Positions 15,976 through 24,267 of a stretch of 64,000 bases of DNA are shown here, one piece after another; positions within the stretch are counted from its first letter, which is position 1, and each line of letters opens with the position of its first letter. The position numbers were made by a program, and so were the translations under genes. Location of the stretch: assembly GCA_900554205.1 (NCBI GenBank), contig USGM01000002.1:19849-83848 (forward strand), read 5' to 3'. The stretch is from an uncultured Lachnospiraceae bacterium (lineage in GTDB: Bacteria > Bacillota > Clostridia > Lachnospirales > Lachnospiraceae). Below the pieces are notes generated by a model, which was given only the letters and a program-made list of their open reading frames with translations, made no database searches and was not told the origin of the DNA.

Positions 15976-17433
15976 TTATTCTGTAAATGTTGTATGATCT
16001 ACATCAACTTTCTTGTCACCTGACGCGACTTTTCCAGCTAAGAATCCGGAAAGGACTGCCTGCAGATCAACCCCCGTTGATTCCTTTAAGCCGTCCGTAA
16101 CCTGTACAACGGTTCCCATAATGTCTTTCATGAGCTTCGTGGAGTTGCCGTCACCGTACATCGTAATCTTATCGACACTGTTAAGGGGTTCAGCTGCATT
16201 TTTGACCACCTCGGGCAATGCCTTAAAGTACATCTCAAGTACGGCAGCCTCACCCATTTTAGCCATAGCTTCCGCCTTTTTCTCAATACCTTCCGCCTCA
16301 GCAACTGCCTTGGCACGGATGGCTTCCGCTTCGGCAAGTCCTCTGGTTCTGATACCTTCCGCCTCTTGTTCCATGGTGTATTTCTTGGCTTCCGCCTGTG
16401 CCTTCATTGCCTCGGCTTCTTTTTCCGTCTCGAATTTCTTTGCCTCCGCCTCACGCTGACGCTCGTACAACTGTGCATCCGCCTGTTGCTGTTTGGCAAA
16501 TTTGTCAGCTTCAGCCTTTTTCTTAACCTGCGCATCCAGTGCCTGTTCCATAACCTCAGCTTCACGTTGTTTCAGAAGGATTTCCTTTTCCTGCTTTGCG
16601 ATATTTGCATTTGCGGTCGTAATCTCGACTGTTTTACGTTGTTCCTCTTCCTGAATCTTATAAGCTGCATCTGCCTCAGCCTGCTTGACATCCGCTTCAC
16701 GCTTCAGTTCAGCCTTCTGGATAGCGAGCTCGTTTTGCTTCTTAGCAATCTCGGAAGCCGCGTTTACCTCAGCCTCGTTCGCCTCACGCTTTGCATTTGC
16801 CTGTGCCTTTGCAATTTCCTTCTCGCTCTCTGCGCGGGAAATCGCAGCATTCTTCTGTATCTTTACAATATTATCAACACCGAGGTTCTCGATAACACCG
16901 TTTCCGTCAACAAAATTCTGGACGTTGAAGCTGATAATATCCAGCCCCATAGCCGCCAGATCCGGCTCTGCGTTCTCCTTTACAAGAAGAGCGAACTTCT
17001 GACGGTCGGAAACCATTTCTTCCAACGCCATTTTACCGACAATCTCACGGACGTTACCTTCGAGCACTTCTCTGGCAACCCGTCCTATGTATTCCGCATT
17101 TTTGTTCAGGAAATTCTGCGCCGCGAGTTTCAGACGCTCTTCATTGTCACTGATTTTTACATTGACCGTTGCATCTACATTGATATTGATATAATCAGCG
17201 GTCGGAACGGCATTGGACGTCTTGACATCAATGGGAATCAGTTGCAGGTTCAATTCATCCTTGCGCTCCAGAAAAGGGATTTTGATTCCGGCCTTACCGA
17301 TCAGAACCTTCGGATTCTTCCGCAGACCCGAGATAATAATGGCGGTATCCGGAGAAGCCTTCACATAACCTGTGACAAAAAGAATGATCAATACAAACAG
17401 AATTGCCGCTAAAACAATCGCAATAATTTCCAT
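15976..17433 (-). CDS. floT: Flotillin-like SPFH membrane scaffold protein
   Basis: A 485-residue flotillin. Residues 3-24 form an N-terminal membrane helix or hairpin, an SPFH/Band 7 domain spans about 25-200, and a long coiled coil rich in Glu-Ala-Lys (about 200-405) contains repeated AEAEAI/REAEAKK-like heptads. A roughly 80-residue C-terminal domain follows. Such proteins organise membrane microdomains; in Bacillus FloT works with FloA and NfeD-like partners. No NfeD gene is next to it. An AAGGAGG site precedes the ATG. It lies 63 bases after dtd. Confidence 0.92.
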   Translation of the reverse strand: MEIIAIVLAAILFVLIILFVTGYVKASPDTAIIISGLRKNPKVLIGKAGIKIPFLERKDELNLQLIPIDVKTSNAVPTADYININVDATVNVKISDNEERLKLAAQNFLNKNAEYIGRVAREVLEGNVREIVGKMALEEMVSDRQKFALLVKENAEPDLAAMGLDIISFNVQNFVDGNGVIENLGVDNIVKIQKNAAISRAESEKEIAKAQANAKREANEAEVNAASEIAKKQNELAIQKAELKREADVKQAEADAAYKIQEEEQRKTVEITTANANIAKQEKEILLKQREAEVMEQALDAQVKKKAEADKFAKQQQADAQLYERQREAEAKKFETEKEAEAMKAQAEAKKYTMEQEAEGIRTRGLAEAEAIRAKAVAEAEGIEKKAEAMAKMGEAAVLEMYFKALPEVVKNAAEPLNSVDKITMYGDGNSTKLMKDIMGTVVQVTDGLKESTGVDLQAVLSGFLAGKVASGDKKVDVDHTTFTE

Positions 17434-17496
17434 ACCTTTCCTCCTTGGTACTATTATTTTATTCTATTTATTTATAAATTTTTTATCTGTAAATTT

Positions 17497-17949
17497 TTAT
17501 CTGCAAATATCACTGGAATCCAGATAAACCGTAAAAGGACCGTCATTTTCAAGAGAAACCTTCATGTCTGCGCCAAAGCTTCCCTCCTCCACTACTGCTA
17601 TTTCCTGCTTGCATTTATCGATAATGTAGCGGTACAGGGATTCTGCCATGTCCGGTGCACCGGCATTTACGAAGGATGGACGGTTGCCCTTTCTGCAATC
17701 GGCATAGAGTGTAAACTGCGAGATCAGCAGCAGCTGCCCGTCCACGGATTTCAGATTCAGATTGACCTTGTCGTTTTCATCCTTAAAGATACGAAGACCT
17801 AAGAGCTTTTTAACCATTTTGTCCGCGATGGCAGTCGTGTCCTCGTTGCTGATACCTATAAAAACCAGAAAGCCCATGTCAATCTTTCCAATGCATTCTC
17901 CCTCGACAGCGACACTTGCTCTGTTCACCCTTTGTATTAAAAATCTCAT
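17497..17949 (-). CDS. dtd: D-aminoacyl-tRNA deacylase
   Basis: A 150-residue Dtd that removes D-amino acids (and glycine from tRNA-Ala) from mischarged tRNA. It begins [17 protein letters not shown]. The SQFTLYAD catalytic-loop motif is at about residues 77-84, and the [10 protein letters not shown]-terminal motif is present. The family NxGPxT motif reads NDGPFT. It is 26 bases after the AI-2E family gene, suggesting one transcript. Confidence 0.93.
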   Translation of the reverse strand: MRFLIQRVNRASVAVEGECIGKIDMGFLVFIGISNEDTTAIADKMVKKLLGLRIFKDENDKVNLNLKSVDGQLLLISQFTLYADCRKGNRPSFVNAGAPDMAESLYRYIIDKCKQEIAVVEEGSFGADMKVSLENDGPFTVYLDSSDICR

Positions 17950-17975
17950 TTTTTCTCCATTCCTAAACGCATATA

Positions 17976-19319
17976 CTATTTTTCAGTCTTTTCCTGCCCG
18001 GACTCGGACTGCCCATCCTTCACGCCGGCTTTTTTACTCTGCCTTCTTGATGCCTTTTTTTCACCCGGCTGTTCCTCCGGCATATCATGCATGCCTTCTT
18101 CGTCCACATAGTCCAGATTCCGATATTTTTCCAGTTCCGTTGGCATCTCCTTTTTGCTTAACAGAATATTTAAGCCCGAACGGATTCCCGCATAAATCAC
18201 GGCAAAGATCGGTACGCCGATAATCATGCCGAAGACACCGAAGAGTCCGCCGAAGAGTGTGATCGCAAAAATAACCCAGAAGCCGGCAAGACCGGTCGAG
18301 CTTCCAAGGATCTTCGGGCCGATAATATTGCCGTCGACCTGCTGTAAAACAATGATAAAGATTACAAAGTACAGACAGTTCAGCGGGTGGAGCGGATCGA
18401 CAACGAAGATCAATAATGCGCTGGGCACCGCACCCAGAAACGGTCCGAAGAAGGGAATAATATTTGTCACACCGACAATTACGCTGACCAGTGCCGCATA
18501 GGGCGTTTTTAAAATCGAAGTTCCGATAAAGCATAGGATTCCGATAATAATGGAATCGACGATTTTCCCGCCAAGGAAACCGATAAAGGTCTTATGGGTA
18601 AAGCGGAAGTTCCTGATCACAGTGTTGGCGGTGTCCTTCTCAAAAAGCGCATAGGACACCTTCTTTGCCTGTGCCGCAAATTTCTCCTTGCTCGCCAGAA
18701 CATAGATCGAGATAATGAAGCCGATCACAAAGTCCCAGAGCACACCAACGACGCCGAGAATGCTGAGGGAAACCGTCTTGATAAGCTGTCCCGTATTAGG
18801 CAGAATATCGGTAATCCAGCTCTCCAGTTCATTGGAGTACTTGTCGAAGGTTCTCACCAGATAAGCCTGAACCTCGGGATTGTCATTCATGGTCTGATTC
18901 AGCCATTTCGTAAAGTTGCTGGTATAAGCGTCAAAGTTGGAAACAATATTCTGGACGCTCGGCACAATCTGGGAAATCAGCATATAGAGCAATACATAGA
19001 TCAACGCCACAAAGAGAAAAGCCGTAATCAGGATCCCAAGACCGCGGATAATAGAATTCTTTTTCTTGCTTTGCTTTATCCGCAGCTTATTGCAGAGCGG
19101 ATAAAGGAGCTTCCTTTCTATAAAATTCAGAACCGGCGTCAGAAGGTATGCGATCGCCATTCCGACAACCACCGGCATCAGAATATCCGTGATCATTTTA
19201 ACACCGGACCGGATATTGGAACTGTGAAAAACGAAATAGTAAAATGTAATTCCAGCCACAATAACCAGAAAAGCCGTGACACCCCATCTGACATACTTGT
19301 TATTTAACTTAAATTTCAT
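17976..19319 (-). CDS. AI-2E family (PerM/YhhT) membrane transporter
   Basis: A 447-residue polytopic membrane protein with about eight hydrophobic segments between residues 10 and 375, of the PerM/AI-2E exporter superfamily. The [20 protein letters not shown] motif near residue 280 and the later [18 protein letters not shown] segment are typical. The last 60 residues are a charged, Lys/Glu-rich cytoplasmic tail. Family members have been linked to AI-2 export or Na+/H+ antiport; the substrate here is unknown. AGAAGGGAT precedes the ATG. Confidence 0.88.
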   Translation of the reverse strand: MKFKLNNKYVRWGVTAFLVIVAGITFYYFVFHSSNIRSGVKMITDILMPVVVGMAIAYLLTPVLNFIERKLLYPLCNKLRIKQSKKKNSIIRGLGILITAFLFVALIYVLLYMLISQIVPSVQNIVSNFDAYTSNFTKWLNQTMNDNPEVQAYLVRTFDKYSNELESWITDILPNTGQLIKTVSLSILGVVGVLWDFVIGFIISIYVLASKEKFAAQAKKVSYALFEKDTANTVIRNFRFTHKTFIGFLGGKIVDSIIIGILCFIGTSILKTPYAALVSVIVGVTNIIPFFGPFLGAVPSALLIFVVDPLHPLNCLYFVIFIIVLQQVDGNIIGPKILGSSTGLAGFWVIFAITLFGGLFGVFGMIIGVPIFAVIYAGIRSGLNILLSKKEMPTELEKYRNLDYVDEEGMHDMPEEQPGEKKASRRQSKKAGVKDGQSESGQEKTEK

Positions 19320-19351
19320 GCGCTTATCCCTTCTTTGGTAATGATATATCT

Positions 19352-19380
19352 ATCATACACTTAATAATCTGTTATCACAA
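19352..19380 (-). promoter_or_regulatory. Probable promoter of the AI-2E transporter operon
   Basis: On the minus strand TTGTGA (19375-19380) and TATGAT (19352-19357) are spaced by 17 bases. The -10 lies within one arm of a 9-base inverted repeat, TATCATACA at 19351-19359 and TGTATGATA at 19385-19393. The repeat therefore brackets the core promoter and could be an operator. Confidence 0.45.
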
Positions 19381-19414
19381 GTATTGTATGATAAATTTTC
19401 TGTAAAATTCGTAT

Positions 19415-20005
19415 CTAAAACGCAAGCAGGGTAAAACGAATGAAATATCCCTGATCATGATGGCATACCGGGCAGACCGCAGGTGCTTTTTTCCCGCGAT
19501 GGACGTAGCCACAGTTCAGGCAAAGCCATTCCTCCTCGACATCCGAAACGAAAAGCTTTCCCTCCTTCAATAGCTGCGCATATTTTCCAAAGCGGTCGCC
19601 ATGCACCTTCTCAATCTCCGCAATCCGGAAGAAGGATGCTGCAATCTGCTGAAAGCCTTCTTCCTTGGCCTTTTCGCCAAAGCTTTTATACACCTCGTCA
19701 TGTTCCTCATATTCATTGTGCTGCGCCATGCTTAAAAGCTCTGAAATGTCATCCGACAGATCAATCGGATACCCGCCGTCGATAAAGATATTTTTCCCTG
19801 CCATTTCGCGCAGATGATGATAGAATATCTCCGCGTGTTCCTTCTCCTGTGATGCCGTAAACGCGAAGACCGCGCTGATCACATGCAGTCCGTTTTTCTT
19901 AGCCTGAGAGGCGGCAAAAGTATAGCGGTTTCTCGCCTGGCTTTCCCCGGCAAACGCCCGCATCAGATTATCCTTCGTTACACTGTTTTCAAATTCGATT
20001 GCCAA
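19415..20005 (-). CDS. rbr: Rubrerythrin
   Basis: A 196-residue rubrerythrin, a diiron peroxidase that removes hydrogen peroxide in anaerobes. The N-terminal ferritin-like four-helix domain (1 to about 145) holds the two ligand sets (AGESQARNRY, SQEKEHAEIF, FFRIAEIEKVHGDRF). The C-terminal rubredoxin-like domain has two CxxC pairs (CLNCG near 158 and CPVCHH near 175). Translation appears to start at TTG, since CGGAG lies 7 bases upstream and there is no ATG in place. It has its own strong promoter. Confidence 0.95.
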   Translation of the reverse strand: MAIEFENSVTKDNLMRAFAGESQARNRYTFAASQAKKNGLHVISAVFAFTASQEKEHAEIFYHHLREMAGKNIFIDGGYPIDLSDDISELLSMAQHNEYEEHDEVYKSFGEKAKEEGFQQIAASFFRIAEIEKVHGDRFGKYAQLLKEGKLFVSDVEEEWLCLNCGYVHRGKKAPAVCPVCHHDQGYFIRFTLLAF

Positions 20006-20031
20006 ATTTATTCTCCGTCCTTTCCACTTCT

Positions 20032-20061
20032 AGTATATCCGCTGAACTGTTTTTGTATCAA
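20032..20061 (-). promoter_or_regulatory. Rubrerythrin promoter
   Basis: On the minus strand TTGATA (20056-20061) and TATACT (20032-20037) are 18 bases apart, ending 26 bases before the TTG start of the rubrerythrin gene. Confidence 0.75.
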
Positions 20062-20142
20062 TTTTCTATTGTTTCGGAGGCAAAAAAAATATAGAATATA
20101 ATTAATGGAATTTTACGAAAAAGGAAAGGCTGAACAACGAGC

Positions 20143-20880
20143 ATGAAACTACAACAGGTATTGAGTCACGTCCGCAAAGCCGTGGACGATTATCAGATGA
20201 TAGAGGAGGGCGACAAAATCGCTGTCGGCATATCGGGCGGAAAAGACAGTCTGACACTGCTCTATGCCCTGCACGGTCTGAGCCGTTTTTATCCAAAGCA
20301 TTTCACGGTTCATGCCGTCACGGTGGATCTGGGCTTTGAAAATCTGAATCTGGACAAAATCAAGGAACTGTGCCGGAATCTAGATATTGAATATACAATC
20401 GTGAAAACAGACATTGCCCAGATTGTCTTTGAAGAGCGCAAGGAGGACAATCCCTGCTCGCTGTGTGCAAAAATGCGCAAGGGCGCTCTCAACCAGGCGA
20501 TCAAAGCCGCCGGCTGCAACAAGGTTGCCTATGCACATCACAAGGATGATGTCGTGGAAACCATGCTGATGTCTCTGATCTATGAGGGACGGTTTCATAC
20601 CTTTTCACCGGTCACCTACCTTGACCGCATGGAGCTCACCGTAATTCGTCCACTGATGTACATGAATGAAGCTGATGTAATAGGCTTTGTACATAAATAT
20701 CAGGTTCCCGTCGTCAAGAGCCCCTGTCCGGCAGACGGACATACCAAGCGAGAATATGTCAAAAATCTTCTTCGTAATCTGAACCTTGAGAATCCGGGTG
20801 TGAAGGAAAGGATGTTTACCGCTATTGTCAGCGGTATGTATGGCTGGAGGAACGACCATGGCAGTAATGAAGCCCAATAA
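20143..20880 (+). CDS. TtcA-like tRNA thiolation enzyme
   Basis: A 245-residue PP-loop ATPase of the TtcA/TilS family, most like TtcA, which adds sulfur to cytidine 32 of tRNA. The ATP-binding loop is SGGKDS at about residues 31-36. A CxxC (CSLC, about 106-109) and a later Cys (SPCPADG) match the iron-sulfur site expected for TtcA and not for TilS. The last 23 bases overlap the recombinase gene downstream. Confidence 0.82.
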   Translation: MKLQQVLSHVRKAVDDYQMIEEGDKIAVGISGGKDSLTLLYALHGLSRFYPKHFTVHAVTVDLGFENLNLDKIKELCRNLDIEYTIVKTDIAQIVFEERKEDNPCSLCAKMRKGALNQAIKAAGCNKVAYAHHKDDVVETMLMSLIYEGRFHTFSPVTYLDRMELTVIRPLMYMNEADVIGFVHKYQVPVVKSPCPADGHTKREYVKNLLRNLNLENPGVKERMFTAIVSGMYGWRNDHGSNEAQ

Positions 20881-21925
20881 TTATCACGATGAACAAAATA
20901 AGCAGAATATTCTGAAGATGAGAGCTGTTCTGGAGACGCTGCCCGGCTTCTGCCGCACGTTTTTCCGTGGTATCGAGGACTATACCTCAGCCCGGACAAG
21001 ACTTGCCTACGCCTATGACATCCGGCTCTTCTTTGAGTTTCTGCACGAAAAGAATCCTGTCTGTTCTAAAATAGAAATAACGGACTTTCCGCTGGAAATT
21101 CTTGAACAGCTGACAAGAGTGGATATTGAAGAATATCTGGAATATATGTCTCTGTATGAAAAGGACGGTAAGGAAATCTCTAACGATGAGCGCGGGAAGG
21201 AGCGCAAGCTCGCCTCCCTGCGGAGCTTTTACAACTATTTTTATCAGGGGGAAATGATAAAAAATAATCCGGCGGCGCTTGTCCCCATGCCAAAAAAACA
21301 CGCAAAGGAGATCATCCGGCTGGAGCCGAACGAGGTCGCTATTCTTCTGGATCAGGTGGAAGACGGCACAAAGCTGACGAAGAAGGAACTGGAATACCAC
21401 AAAAAGACAAAAAATCGGGATGTTGCCCTTCTGACGCTGCTTCTCGGCACCGGTATCCGTGTGTCGGAATGTGTCGGGCTGGATATTCAGGATGTCAATT
21501 TTGATGTGGATGGAATTAAGATCAGGCGAAAGGGCGGCTATGAGGCAGTCGTTTATTTCGGAACTGAGGTCGAAACTGCACTGTTGGATTATCTGGAGGA
21601 GCGGGAACACATGATTCCCGAGCAGGGACATGAAAATGCACTCTTCCTCTCTCTCCAAAACCGCAGAATGGCTGTACGCTCCGTGGAAAACCTTGTCAGG
21701 AAATATGCTTCGCGTGTGACAACGCTGAAAAAGATCACACCGCACAAGCTGAGAAGTACCTACGGTACAACACTCTATCAGGAGAGCGGCGATATTTATC
21801 TCGTTGCAGATGTTCTCGGTCACAAGGATGTCAACACAACAAGAAAACACTATGCAGCCCAGGACGACGAGCGAAGACGCAGCGCTGCCCAGATGGTTCA
21901 TCTGCGCGAAAAGGGAACTGACTGA
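20858..21925 (+). CDS. Tyrosine recombinase, XerC/XerD type
   Basis: A 355-residue site-specific tyrosine recombinase. The start at 20858 has GGAGG 7 bases upstream, within the end of the ttcA-like gene. The N-terminal SAM-like core-binding domain covers about 10-150. The catalytic residues are visible: Arg in GTGIRVSE (about 198), HKLR (about 295), LGHKD (about 321) and the Tyr of KHYA (about 331). Its place beside the SOS pair yneA/lexA is common in Clostridia, so it is probably a housekeeping Xer-type enzyme and not the integrase of a mobile element. Confidence 0.88.
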   Translation: MAVMKPNNYHDEQNKQNILKMRAVLETLPGFCRTFFRGIEDYTSARTRLAYAYDIRLFFEFLHEKNPVCSKIEITDFPLEILEQLTRVDIEEYLEYMSLYEKDGKEISNDERGKERKLASLRSFYNYFYQGEMIKNNPAALVPMPKKHAKEIIRLEPNEVAILLDQVEDGTKLTKKELEYHKKTKNRDVALLTLLLGTGIRVSECVGLDIQDVNFDVDGIKIRRKGGYEAVVYFGTEVETALLDYLEEREHMIPEQGHENALFLSLQNRRMAVRSVENLVRKYASRVTTLKKITPHKLRSTYGTTLYQESGDIYLVADVLGHKDVNTTRKHYAAQDDERRRSAAQMVHLREKGTD

Positions 21926-21927
21926 AT

Positions 21928-22317
21928 TTAATACACAAATTCAGAAGAATAATAGGGAACAACCAACGTCTGGCCTGCTGTAATCGCATCCTCCTCAAGA
22001 TGGTTGATGTGCTTCACCTCGGAGATATAGCTGTTCTTGTTCTTATAGAACCCATAATCAATATACTCGTCAGCGATATCCCATAAGGTATCTCCTGCCT
22101 CCACAGTAATACTGGTATAATATTTAAAACCACTGCTTGCATTTGACTTAATGGCTCTGTAGGAAAGCGAACAGATCAGAACCATACAGATTGCTGCGAA
22201 GACAGCCACGGAGGCAGTCATGATTTTCTGTCTCCGTGCTCTGCGCAGTCGAAGCGCACGTCTGTAGCTCCTTAACTCTCTGTCATCCATTGCTCTGAAA
22301 TCTCTTCTGTTCTGCAT
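21928..22317 (-). CDS. YneA-like LysM cell-division inhibitor under SOS control
   Basis: A 129-residue protein with a basic N-terminus (RSYRRALRLRRARRQK), one membrane helix at about 33-53, and an extracytoplasmic LysM domain (about 70-125, EAGDTLWDIADEY ... AGQTLVVPYY). This is the layout of YneA, the Firmicutes SOS division inhibitor. The start at 22317 is set by GAGAGG 9 bases upstream; in-frame ATGs further up lie in the operator region. Three LexA boxes cover its promoter. It converges with the recombinase gene, 2 bases apart. Function is inferred from architecture and regulation. Confidence 0.85.
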   Translation of the reverse strand: MQNRRDFRAMDDRELRSYRRALRLRRARRQKIMTASVAVFAAICMVLICSLSYRAIKSNASSGFKYYTSITVEAGDTLWDIADEYIDYGFYKNKNSYISEVKHINHLEEDAITAGQTLVVPYYSSEFVY

Positions 22318-22361
22318 TATTCTCATCCTCTCTTGCTTAGGGAATGTTCGATTGCTTGTTC

Positions 22362-22375
22362 GGAACATCTGTTCT
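22362..22375. promoter_or_regulatory. LexA (SOS) box C
   Basis: GGAACATCTGTTCT matches the Gram-positive SOS box CGAACRNRYGTTYG in both GAAC/GTTC half-sites. It covers the predicted start of the yneA-like transcript. Confidence 0.8.
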
Positions 22376-22383
22376 ATATTTGG

Positions 22384-22412
22384 ATTATATGATAAGAACA
22401 GATGTTTGTCAA
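22384..22412 (-). promoter_or_regulatory. Perfect consensus promoter of the yneA-like gene
   Basis: On the minus strand TTGACA (22407-22412) and TATAAT (22384-22389) are separated by exactly 17 bases. Such a strong promoter is expected to need tight repression, which the surrounding LexA boxes would provide. Confidence 0.9.
22395..22408. promoter_or_regulatory. LexA (SOS) box B
   Basis: AGAACAGATGTTTG differs from the SOS consensus only at the first base. It occupies the spacer and the edge of the -35 of the yneA-like promoter. Confidence 0.85.
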
Positions 22413-22420
22413 CAGATAGT

Positions 22421-22433
22421 TCGAACATATTTT
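22421..22433. repeat. Left copy of a 13-bp direct repeat bounding the GH43 block
   Basis: TCGAACATATTTT here is identical to 29413-29425. The two copies lie just outside the first and last genes of the GH43/AraC block. Both are part of LexA boxes, so the identity may reflect operator conservation, a target duplication, or the recombination site of the insertion. Confidence 0.6.
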
Positions 22434-22435
22434 CG
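22422..22435. promoter_or_regulatory. LexA (SOS) box A at the left edge of the GH43 block
   Basis: CGAACATATTTTCG matches the SOS consensus at 13 of 14 positions and lies just upstream of the yneA-like -35. It shares 13 bases (TCGAACATATTTT) with the box at 29414. Confidence 0.8.
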
Positions 22436-22497
22436 AAATGCAGAAATTTTCACGCAGACACTATTATCCATGCCGTAAATCTCTGATAACAGGCATT

Positions 22498-24177
22498 TTA
22501 TGGAACAATGATCGTAGTATTGACATATTTAAGTGTCTGATTCAACGTCATATCCTCCGTCATATCCAGAACAGGCTGACCATCGACATCGAAATGTACC
22601 TGTCTGATCCCGCTGCAGCGGGGAGCGTCTACACCAGGTCTTGCATGATAAGTATTCCAGATGTCTCCATTTGCATCCTCTACATAAGCATTGTGACCGG
22701 TTCCAAACTCTCCCGGTACGCTTCTGGAAGTCAGAATAGGGTAATTGGATTTTGTCCAGTTGGAAGCCTTTAAAAGATCTTTACCGCTCGCGATTGATAA
22801 CAAACCCACTACATAGGTCGTGTCCACCGCTGCTGCAGAATAAGTGACATATAATTTGTTATCCCGCATAAGGGCATACGGTCCTTCCACGACAAAGGTA
22901 TGGTTATTTTCCCATCCATATTCCGGTTTTGTCAGTATAACCGGATCACTTGCCAGTTTCCACGGCTCACACGGATTCAGCTTTGCAATATAGAGCCATG
23001 CGCCCAGATCCTTGGGTAGAAATTGTCTCTGGGACCAGATGACATAATCATCTCCTTCCCATGTAAAGTGGGTCATGTCCAGTGTAATCGTTTTCCCAGC
23101 TTCACAAATATCACTTTCGTCTGCGCACACGATCCTTCGGGGCGCCTCCCAATCTTCCTTTATAATGGGATTACCGCCATCCTTCAGAATCATCACACGG
23201 CTCTCTTCCTCAAAAAAATGCTCCGGGGTCGCTGCATGCATAATACACAATTTTCCACCTATAATATGTAATTCCGGTGCCCACAGAAGTCCTCCGATTC
23301 CCTCATATGTGGTACTGTCCAAAATCAGGTTTTCTTTGGCATTGACCAACTCCGGAATGGAATCTGCCTCGCGGATATACATCGTGTGTTCATGATCGGC
23401 ATCGTTGGTTGCGATAAAATAAAACTTATTATTCCACCTTCCAATGCATGGATCTGCATGATTTTCTGCTACAGGAAAAGGAAAACTGTCCTGATGGAGA
23501 GTTCCCGCTACCTTATATTCTCCCGGTACATTAAAATCAACATTGTCCAGATTCCAGTCAACAGCTGCCGTACTCTCGGTTCCGTCAGAAAAAAGCTTTC
23601 GTGCCTTAATCTCGCAAAATTCCTCTTTGGAGCCTGCAAGCACCTTCTCGGGAAAAATCGTCTCCACATGATGCGCAGTCAGAAACTTATTCTTTAAACG
23701 CTGTGCTGTCTCGTCTGAAATCTCAATGCAGTTACACAGGCATGCTCCTTCCGGAAGCTCCTTCAGCTCCCCTGCTTCTTCCAGATTTTTTCCGGATGCC
23801 CAAAGCGCATGTAATGCCTTATACTCCTCACCGGGCTCCCGTAACCCCTGCTCTATGTAAGAAACAAAGTCATCTGTTGTAAATGACAGAACCAGCCCGT
23901 TGCTCTCTTCATCCGGCTCACCATCCGCCAATGTACGAACTGCCAGAACCTCATAATGGCCATTTCCCATAGAATGGATATAAGGGTATCTTATGCTTTT
24001 AGGGTTCAGGGAACCATCCTCATTCTCTGTAGCCTTTGCAAAGAGAATACCGCTGTTGTGATTCAGTGTAATTACCTTTCCGTCCTCCTCAAGCAAAAGA
24101 TGCATGCTGTACGCCAGTCTGGGATCATAATAGACACTGTCCATCGGTTCTCTCGTATAACACCATAATTTTTCCAT
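22498..24177 (-). CDS. Glycoside hydrolase family 43 protein with Ig-like domain
   Basis: A 559-residue protein. The C-terminal part (about 237-555) is a GH43-type five-bladed propeller, with ADPCIGRWNNKFYF at its first blade and a FVVEGPYAL segment that carries the likely catalytic Glu. Residues about 185-235 (KLFSDGTESTAAVDW ... PGEYKVAGTL) look like a bacterial Ig-like domain. The N-terminal 180 residues are unassigned. GH43 enzymes are mostly arabinofuranosidases or xylosidases. There is no signal peptide, so it should act in the cytoplasm on imported oligosaccharides. It is the last gene of the block, 90 bases after the second GH43 gene, and GGAAGG precedes the ATG. Confidence 0.82.
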   Translation of the reverse strand: MEKLWCYTREPMDSVYYDPRLAYSMHLLLEEDGKVITLNHNSGILFAKATENEDGSLNPKSIRYPYIHSMGNGHYEVLAVRTLADGEPDEESNGLVLSFTTDDFVSYIEQGLREPGEEYKALHALWASGKNLEEAGELKELPEGACLCNCIEISDETAQRLKNKFLTAHHVETIFPEKVLAGSKEEFCEIKARKLFSDGTESTAAVDWNLDNVDFNVPGEYKVAGTLHQDSFPFPVAENHADPCIGRWNNKFYFIATNDADHEHTMYIREADSIPELVNAKENLILDSTTYEGIGGLLWAPELHIIGGKLCIMHAATPEHFFEEESRVMILKDGGNPIIKEDWEAPRRIVCADESDICEAGKTITLDMTHFTWEGDDYVIWSQRQFLPKDLGAWLYIAKLNPCEPWKLASDPVILTKPEYGWENNHTFVVEGPYALMRDNKLYVTYSAAAVDTTYVVGLLSIASGKDLLKASNWTKSNYPILTSRSVPGEFGTGHNAYVEDANGDIWNTYHARPGVDAPRCSGIRQVHFDVDGQPVLDMTEDMTLNQTLKYVNTTIIVP

Positions 24178-24267
24178 GATTTGCCTTCCTATTCTGTCAA
24201 GCCAAAATTTATTGATTTTGCTGACGTTGACAATTAAATTCTTTTATTATAACTTCGGCTGCTACCC

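Noticed and set aside
16366..17412. Long open frame on the plus strand opposite the flotillin gene.
   Set aside because: It is the antisense shadow of a repetitive coiled-coil coding region, Phe/Leu/Cys-rich, with no ribosome site.
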